Of a stretch of DNA of 44,705 nucleotides, positions 1-5,816 are shown piece by piece. Position 1 is the first letter of the stretch. Every line of letters starts with the position of its first letter. The notes beneath the pieces were generated by a model. The model ran no database searches and was not told the origin of the DNA. It saw only the letters and a program-made list of their open reading frames with translations. Origin of the DNA: Symploca sp. SIO2C1 (lineage in GTDB: Bacteria > Cyanobacteriota > Cyanobacteriia > Cyanobacteriales > Coleofasciculaceae). The stretch is taken from positions 1-44,705 of the forward strand of contig JAAHGL010000043.1 of the NCBI GenBank assembly GCA_010692635.1. The letters are read 5' to 3'. The translations under genes and the position numbers were made by a program.

Positions 1-163
1 CTAGTAGTGCGCAAAGCTTTTGGAGGTCGTTACGAGTGACCCCTTTGTTATCTTCCCAATAGCGCAAACAGGTGTTGCGGATGAACTGCCCTGTTCGGAT
101 TGCTTGATCCAACTTGCTGTACTGTGCCTTCGTTCCTTTGAGCTTGGCTTCAATTACTAGCAT
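1..163 (-). mobile_element. tnpB: TnpB (IS200/IS605 OrfB) transposon protein, N-terminal part, cut by window edge
   Basis: Read on the minus strand from the ATG at 163, the frame stays open to the window edge (54 codons). It begins MLVIEAKLKGTK and continues with AIRTGQFIRN, CLRYW and NDLQKLCALL. This is the characteristic start of cyanobacterial TnpB/OrfB proteins of the IS200/IS605 group, which are RNA-guided nucleases and ancestors of Cas12. The RuvC and zinc-finger parts and any 3' omega-RNA would lie to the left of the window, so completeness cannot be judged. It borders the TA island and may have helped to assemble or move it (inference). Confidence 0.88.
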
Positions 164-372
164 GACACCAAGTATACCATATTTTACCCACTACTAATAC
201 AGGTAGAATTATAACGATTCCCTACCGCTCAATTGTTAGCTGGTCGGTATTCATCTCACCGTTAAACCATTGGCGGTACTCGGCTACGCCTCGATAAATC
301 CGCCTCGGTTATAGCGGGAGCCTTCTGCCGACATTAAGGTAAAGTTTCCGGTTGGAATTAAAGGGGATGAGT
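164..372. other. Non-coding flank of the tnpB element
   Basis: About 200 nt without a usable frame lie between the tnpB start and a truncated antitoxin. An AT-rich stretch at 165-225 is suitable for a tnpB promoter. A GC-richer stretch at 280-345 could fold (CCGCC/AGCGGG and CGGCTACGCC pieces) and may be the left-end hairpin region of the IS. No exact element boundary can be fixed from one copy. Confidence 0.35.
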
Positions 373-453
373 ATGGCAAGTATTAGATTACGCTCTCACG
401 TTGGGACGGATGGGATTTTACGCTTAGATTTACCAGTCGGGTTAACGGATTGA
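373..453 (+). pseudogene. Truncated VapB-like antitoxin (26 codons)
   Basis: ATG at 373 opens MASIRLRSHVGTDG and ends at TGA 451-453 right after PVGLTD. It is almost identical to the first 26 residues of the intact antitoxin at 3664 (MASITLRSHVGTDG... PVGFTD), including the upstream ATGAGTATGGCAAG/GATAAGTATGGCAAG context. The remaining 58 codons and the toxin are missing; unrelated sequence follows. This is a broken duplicate of the 3664 module, not a functional gene. Confidence 0.85.
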
Positions 454-492
454 TGAATTACTCAGAGGATGTATCGATACCTTAATCATTCT

Positions 493-545
493 CTGTAAAA
501 ACAGGATGCAAAGATATAGCATACAGTGAGTTTACCCTAGATAAA
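493..545 (+). pseudogene. Scar: leader and first codons of the PD-(D/E)XK-like gene family
   Basis: CTGTAAAAACAGGATG followed by GCATACAGTGAGTTTACC matches the leader and first codons of the gene at 2371, and the coding start of the gene at 3011. The start codon is lost (ATA in place of ATG) and the frame stops almost at once. Only about 50 bases remain, so this is a recombination remnant. Confidence 0.75.
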
Positions 546-546
546 T

Positions 547-573
547 AAGATAGTCAGTATGAAAATGGAGCTT
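547..573 (+). pseudogene. Scar: 27-nt piece of mntA
   Basis: This stretch equals bases 5034-5060 inside the second mntA gene with one mismatch (AAGATAGTCAGTATG then AAATGGAGCTT). It abuts the 493-545 scar directly and ends just before the Shine-Dalgarno AAGGAGG of the UPF0175 gene. It is non-coding in its present setting. Confidence 0.7.
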
Positions 574-586
574 AAGGAGGTTGCTC

Positions 587-901
587 ATGGCTACTAGCTT
601 TCAAAATCGGAACCATATAGCACCTTTACAGATTCAATTTACACTTGCTGTTCATAACATTCCTCAGTCAGTACAAGAAATTGCTCTAGCTAGAGCTAAA
701 GAAGCTTACGTGATGGCTCTGTTGGAAGCTGGCGAAATCAGTAGTGGTAAGGCAGCAAGTTTACTAGGCATTCCTCGCACTCAGGTGATCGAGTGCATGG
801 GACAATGGGGTATTTCTGTGTTTGATGACTCCTTAGAAATTGAAGACTTGGCGCGGGAAATCCAACAGGCAAACACCTCATTGGATAAGAACTCTGAATG
901 A
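587..901 (+). CDS. UPF0175 family antitoxin
   Basis: 104 residues. I chose ATG 587 because AAGGAGG lies at 574-580 with 6-nt spacing; a TTG two codons earlier is less likely. The central part (LARAKEAYVMALLEAGEISSG, then AASLLGIPRTQVIE) fits the UPF0175 family, short winged-helix or ribbon-like DNA-binding antitoxins that pair with DUF3368 PIN-like toxins. Its stop overlaps the toxin start as ATGA (898-901), so the two are translationally coupled. It probably represses its own promoter (family knowledge). A second copy of its 3' end survives as a scar at 4744-4832. Confidence 0.82.
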   Translation: MATSFQNRNHIAPLQIQFTLAVHNIPQSVQEIALARAKEAYVMALLEAGEISSGKAASLLGIPRTQVIECMGQWGISVFDDSLEIEDLAREIQQANTSLDKNSE

Positions 902-1389
902 TTGTTGTCTCAGATACAACTCCAATCAGTGAGCTAACGAAAGTAGGATATCTTAACCTACTTCCCGATTTGTTTGGAAGAGTTGTTATCCCACAAGAGG
1001 TTTATGCTGAACTCATAACAGGTCCTCATCCTGCTAAAGTAATTGTGCCAAGCCTAGATTGGCTAGAAGTTCGGGAGGTTGGAAATACCCAGCAAATCAA
1101 GCTCTTGCAGTTACAATCTAATCTGGACTTGGGTGAAGTTGCTGCAATTATCCTTGCAGAAGAACTTAAAGCTACCCAATTATTAATAGACGAAAGAGCA
1201 GCAAGGCGAGTTGCTCTAGCACGCCAGTTACCTGTAATTGGCACAGTGGGAATTCTGCTGTTAGCTAAGCAAAGAGGATTAATTGAGAGTATAAAGACTA
1301 TTTTGGATGCAATGATAGCGAATGGAACCAGGATTGGAGAGCGTCTGTATAAACAAGCACTCCTTTTAGCACAAGAAGATAATGATTAA
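898..1389 (+). CDS. DUF3368 PIN-like toxin, putative RNase
   Basis: 163 residues, start ATG 898 overlapping the antitoxin stop by 4 nt. It begins MIVVSDTTPISEL, the DUF3368 signature, with an early Asp in SDTTPIS. Later motifs are GEVAAIILAEEL, LLIDERAARRVA and GTVGILLLAKQRGLI; the acidic residues fit a PIN-type metal site. The family acts as toxin partner of UPF0175 proteins and is presumed to cleave RNA. Length is normal and no frameshift is visible, so the module looks intact. Confidence 0.82.
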   Translation: MIVVSDTTPISELTKVGYLNLLPDLFGRVVIPQEVYAELITGPHPAKVIVPSLDWLEVREVGNTQQIKLLQLQSNLDLGEVAAIILAEELKATQLLIDERAARRVALARQLPVIGTVGILLLAKQRGLIESIKTILDAMIANGTRIGERLYKQALLLAQEDND

Positions 1390-1439
1390 GGGTTTTGGGC
1401 GTTTTTTTTTCGAGGAAACGTGAGGAATGAGGTAAAGGA

Positions 1440-1754
1440 ATGAGTGAAACTAAACAATTACCGATTGAGATTCCCACAGAAGAAGTAGCGCGATTTTGCC
1501 AGCGGCACTATATCTGCAAGCTGTCTTTATTCGGTTCGGTGTTACGGGATGATTTTACACCGGAGAGTGATATTGATTTTTTAGTGGAGTTTGAGCCAGA
1601 GCATATCCCTGGTTTCATTCGGTTAGCGGGAATGGAAATCGAATTATCAGAAATTGTGGGACGTAAGGCAGATTTACGAGCAGCCGCTGAGTTAAGCCCT
1701 TATTTTCGGCAAGAAGTTTTAGACTCAGCAGTGGTGCAGTATGACAAAGATTGA
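1440..1754 (+). CDS. mntA: MntA-type minimal nucleotidyltransferase antitoxin, copy 1
   Basis: 104 residues. The polymerase-beta-type motif GSVLRDDFTPESDIDFLVEF gives G32-S33 and the metal-binding Asp44 and Asp46, with another acidic residue in GRKADLR. In characterised HepT/MntA systems MntA adds AMP groups to a HepT tyrosine and so neutralises the RNase. The gene is preceded by GAGGTAAAGGAATG, also found before copy 2. It overlaps hepT by 14 nt (ATG 1741), so translation is coupled. The first ~57 codons are nearly identical to the gene at 4854, while the rest differs strongly. Confidence 0.87.
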   Translation: MSETKQLPIEIPTEEVARFCQRHYICKLSLFGSVLRDDFTPESDIDFLVEFEPEHIPGFIRLAGMEIELSEIVGRKADLRAAAELSPYFRQEVLDSAVVQYDKD

Positions 1755-2079
1755 TGATAAAACTCGTTTGCGTCATATGTTGGATGCAGCACGAGAGGCT
1801 TCTTGGTTTATCCAAGGTAAAACTAGAGAGTCGCTTGATACAGAGCGAATGTTAGCATTGTCTTTGGTTAGACTCTTAGAAATTATCGGCGAAGCGGCTT
1901 CTAGAATATCTAAGGAAAAACAAGCCGAAGTACCAGACATTCCTTGGAGGCAAATTATTGGGATGAGAAATCGACTCACTCATGCCTATTTTGATATTAG
2001 TTTAGATTTTGTTTGGCAAACGGTTACTGAAGACTTAGTACCGTTGATTGCAGAACTGGAAAAAATAGTTAGTGAATAA
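1741..2079 (+). CDS. hepT: HepT-type HEPN toxin RNase, copy 1
   Basis: 112 residues of the DUF86/HepT family. The HEPN active-site motif RX4HXY is seen as R76-N-R-L-T-H81-A-Y83. Arg and His make the RNase site of the dimer and the Tyr is the residue modified by MntA in studied systems. LEIIGEAASRIS is the typical second helix motif. It forms a two-gene operon with mntA at 1440. All motif residues are intact, so this is likely a functional toxin. Confidence 0.87.
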   Translation: MTKIDDKTRLRHMLDAAREASWFIQGKTRESLDTERMLALSLVRLLEIIGEAASRISKEKQAEVPDIPWRQIIGMRNRLTHAYFDISLDFVWQTVTEDLVPLIAELEKIVSE

Positions 2080-2082
2080 ATA

Positions 2083-2250
2083 ATGGTACAGACAAAACCT
2101 ATATCAAAAACAATCACCTTTATTAAACTCTTAATCCAAGATAACCCGCAATACGATTTATCTAATATTTTCTCCCTACTACTCCCTCACCGTAATCAAC
2201 TTTATGATATCATGCGCGTCCTGAAACAAATTAGACAAATAATGCTGTGA
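2083..2250 (+). CDS. Short ORF after hepT, possibly a truncated gene
   Basis: A 55-codon frame (MVQTKPISKTITFIKLL... LLPHRNQLYDIMRVLKQIRQ) starts 3 nt after the hepT stop and ends at TGA 2248-2250, where the left arm of a palindromic repeat begins. It has no clear ribosome-binding site of its own and I recognise no family. It could be a third operon member whose 3' part was removed when the repeat arrived, or chance. The close spacing and lack of internal stops give it modest support. Confidence 0.35.
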   Translation: MVQTKPISKTITFIKLLIQDNPQYDLSNIFSLLLPHRNQLYDIMRVLKQIRQIML

Positions 2251-2332
2251 TAGCGTTTCTCATTGGGTGATGGTACTTTCGTTATTGTTTTTTGGGAATT
2301 GGATGTACCTCACGCTTGGTGAGAAGTGCTAT
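2250..2332. repeat. MITE-like palindromic repeat, copy 1
   Basis: Left arm 2250-2276 (ATAGCGTTTCTCA...GGTAC) and right arm 2304-2332 (GTACCTCAC...GAGAAGTGCTAT) are imperfect inverted repeats around a short core with TTTTTTGGGAATTGG. A second copy with the same arms and a similar core is at 43538-43646, and a lone right arm sits at 4473-4500. It contains no ORF, so mobilisation would need an enzyme encoded elsewhere. Confidence 0.7.
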
Positions 2333-2370
2333 AAATAATATCTAACTCTGCAAAAACAGGATGTCAGAAT

Positions 2371-2979
2371 ATGGCATACAGTGACTTTACCTTAGTAAAA
2401 GCAGTAAAAACTTTTGACTTAACCCTTTCTGAAAAAGTTGATGTCTTTACTGATGTTCCAGAATTCGATGGCGGAGAATTTCTGCAAGAAATCCTGCGGT
2501 ATAATCTGCCTTTATCCCTGGCAATCAATACAGAAAAGTCCCGTTCTGAAATGATTATTGCCCCTATCCTCATTGAGCTAAAAAAACGTTTATCACAACC
2601 AATTAGTTTATTCTCAGGGGTAGATTTTACCGTTGATAGCACCCAAGGATTAAACGGAACCTGTGACTTTCTCATCAGCCGTTCTCCAGAACAGCTATTT
2701 ATCAATGCCCCGGTTATTACAATTGTAGAGGCAAAAAAAGAAGATCTTAATGGAGGCTTAGGTCAATGTGTAGCAGAAATGTTAGCAGCAAGATTATTTA
2801 ACGAACGGGAAGGAAACCAAATTAACAAAATTTATGGAGCTGTCACCACTGGAGATAGATGGAAATTTTTAAAATTAGAAAAGCAAACAGTTGAAATCGA
2901 TTTAGGAGAGTATTTGCTTAACAATGTCAATAAAATTTTGGGCATCTTAGCCAATGATATCAACGAACTGCAAACTTGA
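2371..2979 (+). CDS. Putative PD-(D/E)XK-fold nuclease-like protein, paralogue 1
   Basis: 202 residues, start [15 protein letters not shown]. Conserved polar residues among the three copies in this window fit a PD-(D/E)XK core: Glu60 in [14 protein letters not shown], Asp99 in GTCDFLIS, Glu120 and Lys122 in VEAKKED, and Gln132 in GLGQC. This resembles the N-terminal nuclease domain of type I restriction HsdR proteins. There is no specificity or helicase domain, so nuclease activity is inference from motif spacing; the common label would be hypothetical protein. A near-tandem paralogue follows at 3011 and a distant one is at 23335. Confidence 0.6.
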   Translation: MAYSDFTLVKAVKTFDLTLSEKVDVFTDVPEFDGGEFLQEILRYNLPLSLAINTEKSRSEMIIAPILIELKKRLSQPISLFSGVDFTVDSTQGLNGTCDFLISRSPEQLFINAPVITIVEAKKEDLNGGLGQCVAEMLAARLFNEREGNQINKIYGAVTTGDRWKFLKLEKQTVEIDLGEYLLNNVNKILGILANDINELQT

Positions 2980-3010
2980 AATAACAATCAAACTAAAAAG
3001 ATAAGATAAT

Positions 3011-3625
3011 ATGGCTTACAGTGAGTTTACCCTAGATAAAGTAGTAAAAGCTTTTGACTTAACTCTTTTAGATAAAGTCAAAATGTTTTCATCGACACCT
3101 GAACTCGAATGCAGTAATTACCTAACAGAAACTTTAGATTATAATGTTCCTTTAGCACTAGCTAGCAACACAGAAAAATCACGCTCTGAGATGATTATCG
3201 CCCCAATCTTAATCGAACTCAGAAAACAGTTGCACCAAAGCATCAGTTTATTTTCCGGTGTAGATTTTAACGTCGAACCTACTCAAGGGTTAAATGGCAA
3301 TTGTGACTTTCTCATTAGCCGTTCCCCAGAACTGTTACTGGTTACTGCACCTGTTACTATCATTGTTGAGGCAAAAAAAGAAAATCTCAACGCTGGCTTA
3401 GGGCAATGTATAGCTGAAATGTTAGCCGCTCAAATTTTTAATGAACGGGAAGGTAATAAAATCAAGACTATTTACGGGACGCTGACAACAGGCAGTATCT
3501 GGAAATTTTTAAAATTAGAAAAGCAAACAGTTGAAATCGATTTAGGAGAGTATTTTCTGAACAATGTCAATAAAATTTTGGGCATCTTAGCCTACGGTAT
3601 CAACGAATCTATGGCAGCAGAATAA
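3011..3625 (+). CDS. Putative PD-(D/E)XK-fold nuclease-like protein, paralogue 2
   Basis: 204 residues, 31 nt after paralogue 1 and in the same orientation, so the two are probably co-transcribed. The motifs are the same: [41 protein letters not shown]. The last ~100 coding bases (from about 3500) are nearly identical to those of paralogue 1 (from about 2870), while the middle differs much more. This suggests recent recombination between the two copies. Function unknown; a metal-dependent nuclease-like fold is the best guess. Confidence 0.6.
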   Translation: MAYSEFTLDKVVKAFDLTLLDKVKMFSSTPELECSNYLTETLDYNVPLALASNTEKSRSEMIIAPILIELRKQLHQSISLFSGVDFNVEPTQGLNGNCDFLISRSPELLLVTAPVTIIVEAKKENLNAGLGQCIAEMLAAQIFNEREGNKIKTIYGTLTTGSIWKFLKLEKQTVEIDLGEYFLNNVNKILGILAYGINESMAAE

Positions 3626-3663
3626 ATTCTATACTTAGTAAATCAGGATTGGAGGCGATAAGT

Positions 3664-3918
3664 ATGGCAAGTATTACATTACGTTCTCACGTTGGCACGG
3701 ATGGAATTTTAAGGTTAGATTTACCAGTTGGGTTCACGGATGCTGAGTTAGAAGTCACGGTTACATTTAAGGCATTACCACCTCCGGAAGAAGGGCAACT
3801 ACCCCAAGGTAAAGGTTGGAGTCCTGGTTTTTTCGAGGAAACGTTTGGAGCTTTTAAAGATAACCCTTTAATTATTGATTCTGAAGGTATTTTTGATGAC
3901 GAGGAAGATGTGGCGTGA
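3664..3918 (+). CDS. vapB: VapB-like antitoxin
   Basis: 84 residues from ATG 3664; GGAGG at 3651-3655 has 8-nt spacing, which favours this over the TTG at 3649. The N-terminus MASITLRSHVGTDGILRLDL resembles AbrB/SpoVT-like short beta DNA-binding modules. The acidic C-terminal part (GFFEETFGAF... DSEGIFDDEEDVA) would bind the toxin. The stop overlaps the VapC start (GTGA, 3915-3918). A truncated copy is at 373-453, and a ~19-base stretch matching the GFFEET codons appears at 1403-1421. Confidence 0.78.
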   Translation: MASITLRSHVGTDGILRLDLPVGFTDAELEVTVTFKALPPPEEGQLPQGKGWSPGFFEETFGAFKDNPLIIDSEGIFDDEEDVA

Positions 3919-4319
3919 GGTATTTGCTAGATACGAATGTTTGCATAAAATTTCTAAATGGGGAATCAGAACAGTTAAGACAACGATTTTTAAGAACTGA
4001 CCGTCAGGATATCGCAGTTTGTTCAGTTGTTAAAGCTGAATTATTTTATGGAGCAATGAGAAGTAATGATCCAACTTCAGCTTGGGCAATACAAAGACAG
4101 TTTTTAGAAGCGTTTGTTTCTTTGCCTCTTGATGATTTGGCAGCTTTGATTGCTGGACGAGTTCGTGCTCAATTAGCTAATGTAGGAACACCTATCGGAA
4201 TTCATGATTTATTAATTGCTTCGATTGCATTGGCTAATGATCTTATTTTAGTAACCCATAATACGAGAGAATTTGAGCGAGTGGAGGACTTAAAAATTGA
4301 AGATTGGGAACTGGGATAA
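3915..4319 (+). CDS. vapC: VapC-type PIN-domain RNase toxin
   Basis: 134 residues, GTG start at 3915. The PIN catalytic acids are visible: Asp6 in LLDTN, Glu42 in VVKAELFYG, Asp98 in GIHDLLIAS, followed by ILVTHNTREF. VapC enzymes cleave tRNA or rRNA at specific sites and are held inactive by VapB. Length is normal for the family and the operon is intact with a 4-nt overlap. Confidence 0.9.
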   Translation: MRYLLDTNVCIKFLNGESEQLRQRFLRTDRQDIAVCSVVKAELFYGAMRSNDPTSAWAIQRQFLEAFVSLPLDDLAALIAGRVRAQLANVGTPIGIHDLLIASIALANDLILVTHNTREFERVEDLKIEDWELG

Positions 4320-4330
4320 ATTAAGATTGC

Positions 4331-4459
4331 CTTATTTTCGAGACAGAGTAATGGCTGAGGCGGTGGTGCAGTATGACAGCAATTGATGATTTAACTCGCT
4401 TGCACCATATGCAGGATGCAGCAAGGGAAGCTCTGGGTTTTATCTCGGGATTTAGTTGA
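4331..4459 (+). pseudogene. Truncated mntA-end/hepT-start duplicate
   Basis: About 120 bases from TTATTTTCGAGACAGAGTAA onward are almost identical to 5123-5242, covering the last codons of mntA copy 2 and the first 26 codons of its hepT. The hepT frame opens at 4373 (MTAIDDLTRLHHMQDAAREA) but runs into TGA at 4457-4459. It carries no HEPN active-site motif and is non-functional. Confidence 0.85.
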
Positions 4460-4472
4460 CGAGTTGAACAGT

Positions 4473-4500
4473 GTACCTCATATAACTGAGAAGCGCTATA
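4473..4500. repeat. Single arm of the MITE-like palindrome
   Basis: GTACCTCATATAACTGAGAA then GCGCTATA matches the right arms at 2304-2332 and 43617-43646. No left arm is present. It lies exactly between the hepT fragment and the orphan antitoxin. Confidence 0.5.
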
Positions 4501-4524
4501 ATAAAGCGCAACTGTTCACAGCTG

Positions 4525-4749
4525 ATGAGTATGCACAGTTCATTCCGTCTAAATGTGAGGGATCTAGACCAAAATTTTCTAGAGTCACTCAAAACTCTAT
4601 TTCAGGATAAAGAAATAGAGATTATCGTCTATGATGTCGATGAAACAGCCTATCTCTCGAAGTCGGAAGCAAATCGGCAACGTTTACTTCAAGCTATAAA
4701 AAATGTTGAAAATGGGACGAATCTGATTGAAGTCAATATAGTACCTTAG
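4525..4749 (+). CDS. Orphan RelB/Phd-type antitoxin, 3' end fused to foreign sequence
   Basis: 74 residues: MSMHSSFRLNVRDLDQNF, then KEIEIIVYDVDETAYLSKS and NRQRLLQAIKNVENG. This pattern is typical of short cyanobacterial antitoxins that precede a RelE/YoeB-like toxin. Here no toxin follows. The stop codon TAG (4747-4749) belongs to a copied piece of the UPF0175 gene, so the true C-terminus and the toxin were lost by recombination. An ATG at 4531 is an alternative start. It could still act as an antitoxin in trans (inference). Confidence 0.65.
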   Translation: MSMHSSFRLNVRDLDQNFLESLKTLFQDKEIEIIVYDVDETAYLSKSEANRQRLLQAIKNVENGTNLIEVNIVP

Positions 4750-4832
4750 AACTTGAAGACTTAGCGCGGGAAATCCAACAGGCAAATACCTCATTGGATA
4801 AAAACTCTGAATGATTTTTGTCTGCTAGTAAG
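4744..4832 (+). pseudogene. UPF0175 3' end plus first bases of the DUF3368 toxin, duplicate
   Basis: The sequence from CCTTAGAACTTGAAGACTTA through GAATGATTTTTGTCT copies 831-910 (end of the antitoxin and start of the toxin) with a few substitutions. It encodes EDLAREIQQANTSLDKNSE in a frame without a start. It is a remnant of a second UPF0175/DUF3368 module. Confidence 0.82.
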
Positions 4833-4853
4833 CTGTAGACATGAGGTAAAGGA

Positions 4854-5171
4854 ATGACTGAAACTAAACAATTACCGATTGAGATTCCCACAAAAGAACT
4901 AGTGCAATTTTGTCAGCGGCACTATATCCGCAAGCTGTCTTTATTCGGTTCGGTGTTAAGGGATGATTTTACACCGGAGAGTGATATTGATTTTTTAGTC
5001 GAGTTTGAACCCGGTAAAATTCCTGGTTTCTTTAAGATAGTCAGTATGGAAATGGAGCTTGCAGAATTGTTTGAAGGGAGAAAGATTGATTTAAGAACTC
5101 CTGAAGAGTTAAGTATTTATTTTCGAGACAGAGTAATGGCTGAGGCGGTGGTGCAGTATGACGGCAATTGA
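4854..5171 (+). CDS. mntA: MntA-type minimal nucleotidyltransferase antitoxin, copy 2
   Basis: 105 residues. GSVLRDDFTPESDIDFLVEF with Asp44 and Asp46 is identical to copy 1, but the C-terminal half (FKIVSMEMELAELFEGRKIDLRTPEEL) is different. The same GAGGTAAAGGAATG leader precedes it. It overlaps hepT copy 2 by 14 nt (5158-5171). It is predicted to AMPylate its cognate HepT; the divergent half may set partner specificity (inference). Confidence 0.87.
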   Translation: MTETKQLPIEIPTKELVQFCQRHYIRKLSLFGSVLRDDFTPESDIDFLVEFEPGKIPGFFKIVSMEMELAELFEGRKIDLRTPEELSIYFRDRVMAEAVVQYDGN

Positions 5172-5502
5172 TGATTTAACTCGCTTGCACCATATGCAGG
5201 ATGCAGCAAGGGAGGCTCTGGGTTTTATTTCGGGAAAGACTAGAGAGGATTTAGCTAACGAGAGGATGTTGGTGTTGGCAGTTGTTAAAGATTTAGAAAT
5301 TATTGGCGAAGCGGCAGGGAGAGTTTCAGCGGAATGTAGGGCTAGACATCCTGGAATTCCTTGGGCAGTTATGATTGGGATGCGAAATCGTTTAACTCAT
5401 GCTTATTTTTCAATCGACTTAGATATTGTCTGGGATACGGTGACGAATAATTTAGCACCATTGGTTGAACAGTTAGAAAGGGTAATTCAAAAAGAAAGTT
5501 AA
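5158..5502 (+). CDS. hepT: HepT-type HEPN toxin RNase, copy 2
   Basis: 114 residues with the complete HEPN motif R76-N-R-L-T-H81-A-Y83 and the DLEIIGEAAGRVS helix. It pairs with mntA at 4854. The stop at 5500-5502 is immediately followed by a transposon-end sequence (TTAGGGTTTGCTGAATAA from 5503). It diverges from copy 1 over most of its length, so the two modules are likely separate in specificity. Confidence 0.87.
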   Translation: MTAIDDLTRLHHMQDAAREALGFISGKTREDLANERMLVLAVVKDLEIIGEAAGRVSAECRARHPGIPWAVMIGMRNRLTHAYFSIDLDIVWDTVTNNLAPLVEQLERVIQKES

Positions 5503-5559
5503 TTAGGGTTTGCTGAATAAGTGTGGAAGCTATGCCAGAAGAGATTGCAAGCATTTTTA
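5503..5559. repeat. End of a MITE/IS element (TTAGGGTTTGCTGAATAA type)
   Basis: TTAGGGTTTGCTGAATAA at 5503-5520, then GTGTGGAAGCTATGCCA and GCAAGCATTTTT, repeats with few changes the left end of the element at 12522. A matching opposite end was not found nearby, so this is probably a solo or decayed copy. Beyond it, 5560-5715 is AT-rich and shows no gene. Confidence 0.6.
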
Positions 5560-5715
5560 CCATCATCAGTGCCAGTAATTTTAAGAGCTTCAATTTACCT
5601 ACCCTACTAGCACGGCAAGCTTAAAATTATGGGTAAATTTTCTGCTTATATGTCTAAAAAAGTTTACCTCTAGTTTTAACCTTGCCAAGGTACTACAACA
5701 TTTGTGATCCTATTT

Positions 5716-5730
5716 ATACCATTATGGTAT
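5716..5730. promoter_or_regulatory. Palindromic operator-like site
   Basis: ATACCATTATGGTAT is a perfect 7-1-7 palindrome placed directly at the start codon (ATG 5729) of a truncated antitoxin-like ORF. This position is typical for autoregulatory TA operators. Functional status unknown. Confidence 0.4.
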
Positions 5731-5785
5731 GGCGATGATTAACCTCACCGAAGCAGAACCATTATCTGATTTAAAAAATGCCTGA
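5729..5785 (+). pseudogene. Possible truncated Phd/YefM-like antitoxin start
   Basis: A short frame, MAMINLTEAEPLSDLKNA then stop. The wording resembles the N-terminus of Phd/YefM antitoxins, which begin with a strand and a first helix. The rest of the gene and any toxin are absent. The evidence is brief, so it could be chance, but the operator-like palindrome over its start supports it. Confidence 0.35.
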
Positions 5786-5816
5786 AACTGAGATTTATTA
5801 TTAACTAGAAAAAACT

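Noticed and set aside
1026-1244. Minus-strand ORF inside the DUF3368 gene
   Set aside because: It lies fully within a well-supported gene on the other strand and has no family features.
4416-4610. Plus-strand ORF across the hepT fragment and antitoxin start
   Set aside because: It runs through fused fragments in a shifted frame; the antitoxin frame at 4525 is the recognisable one.
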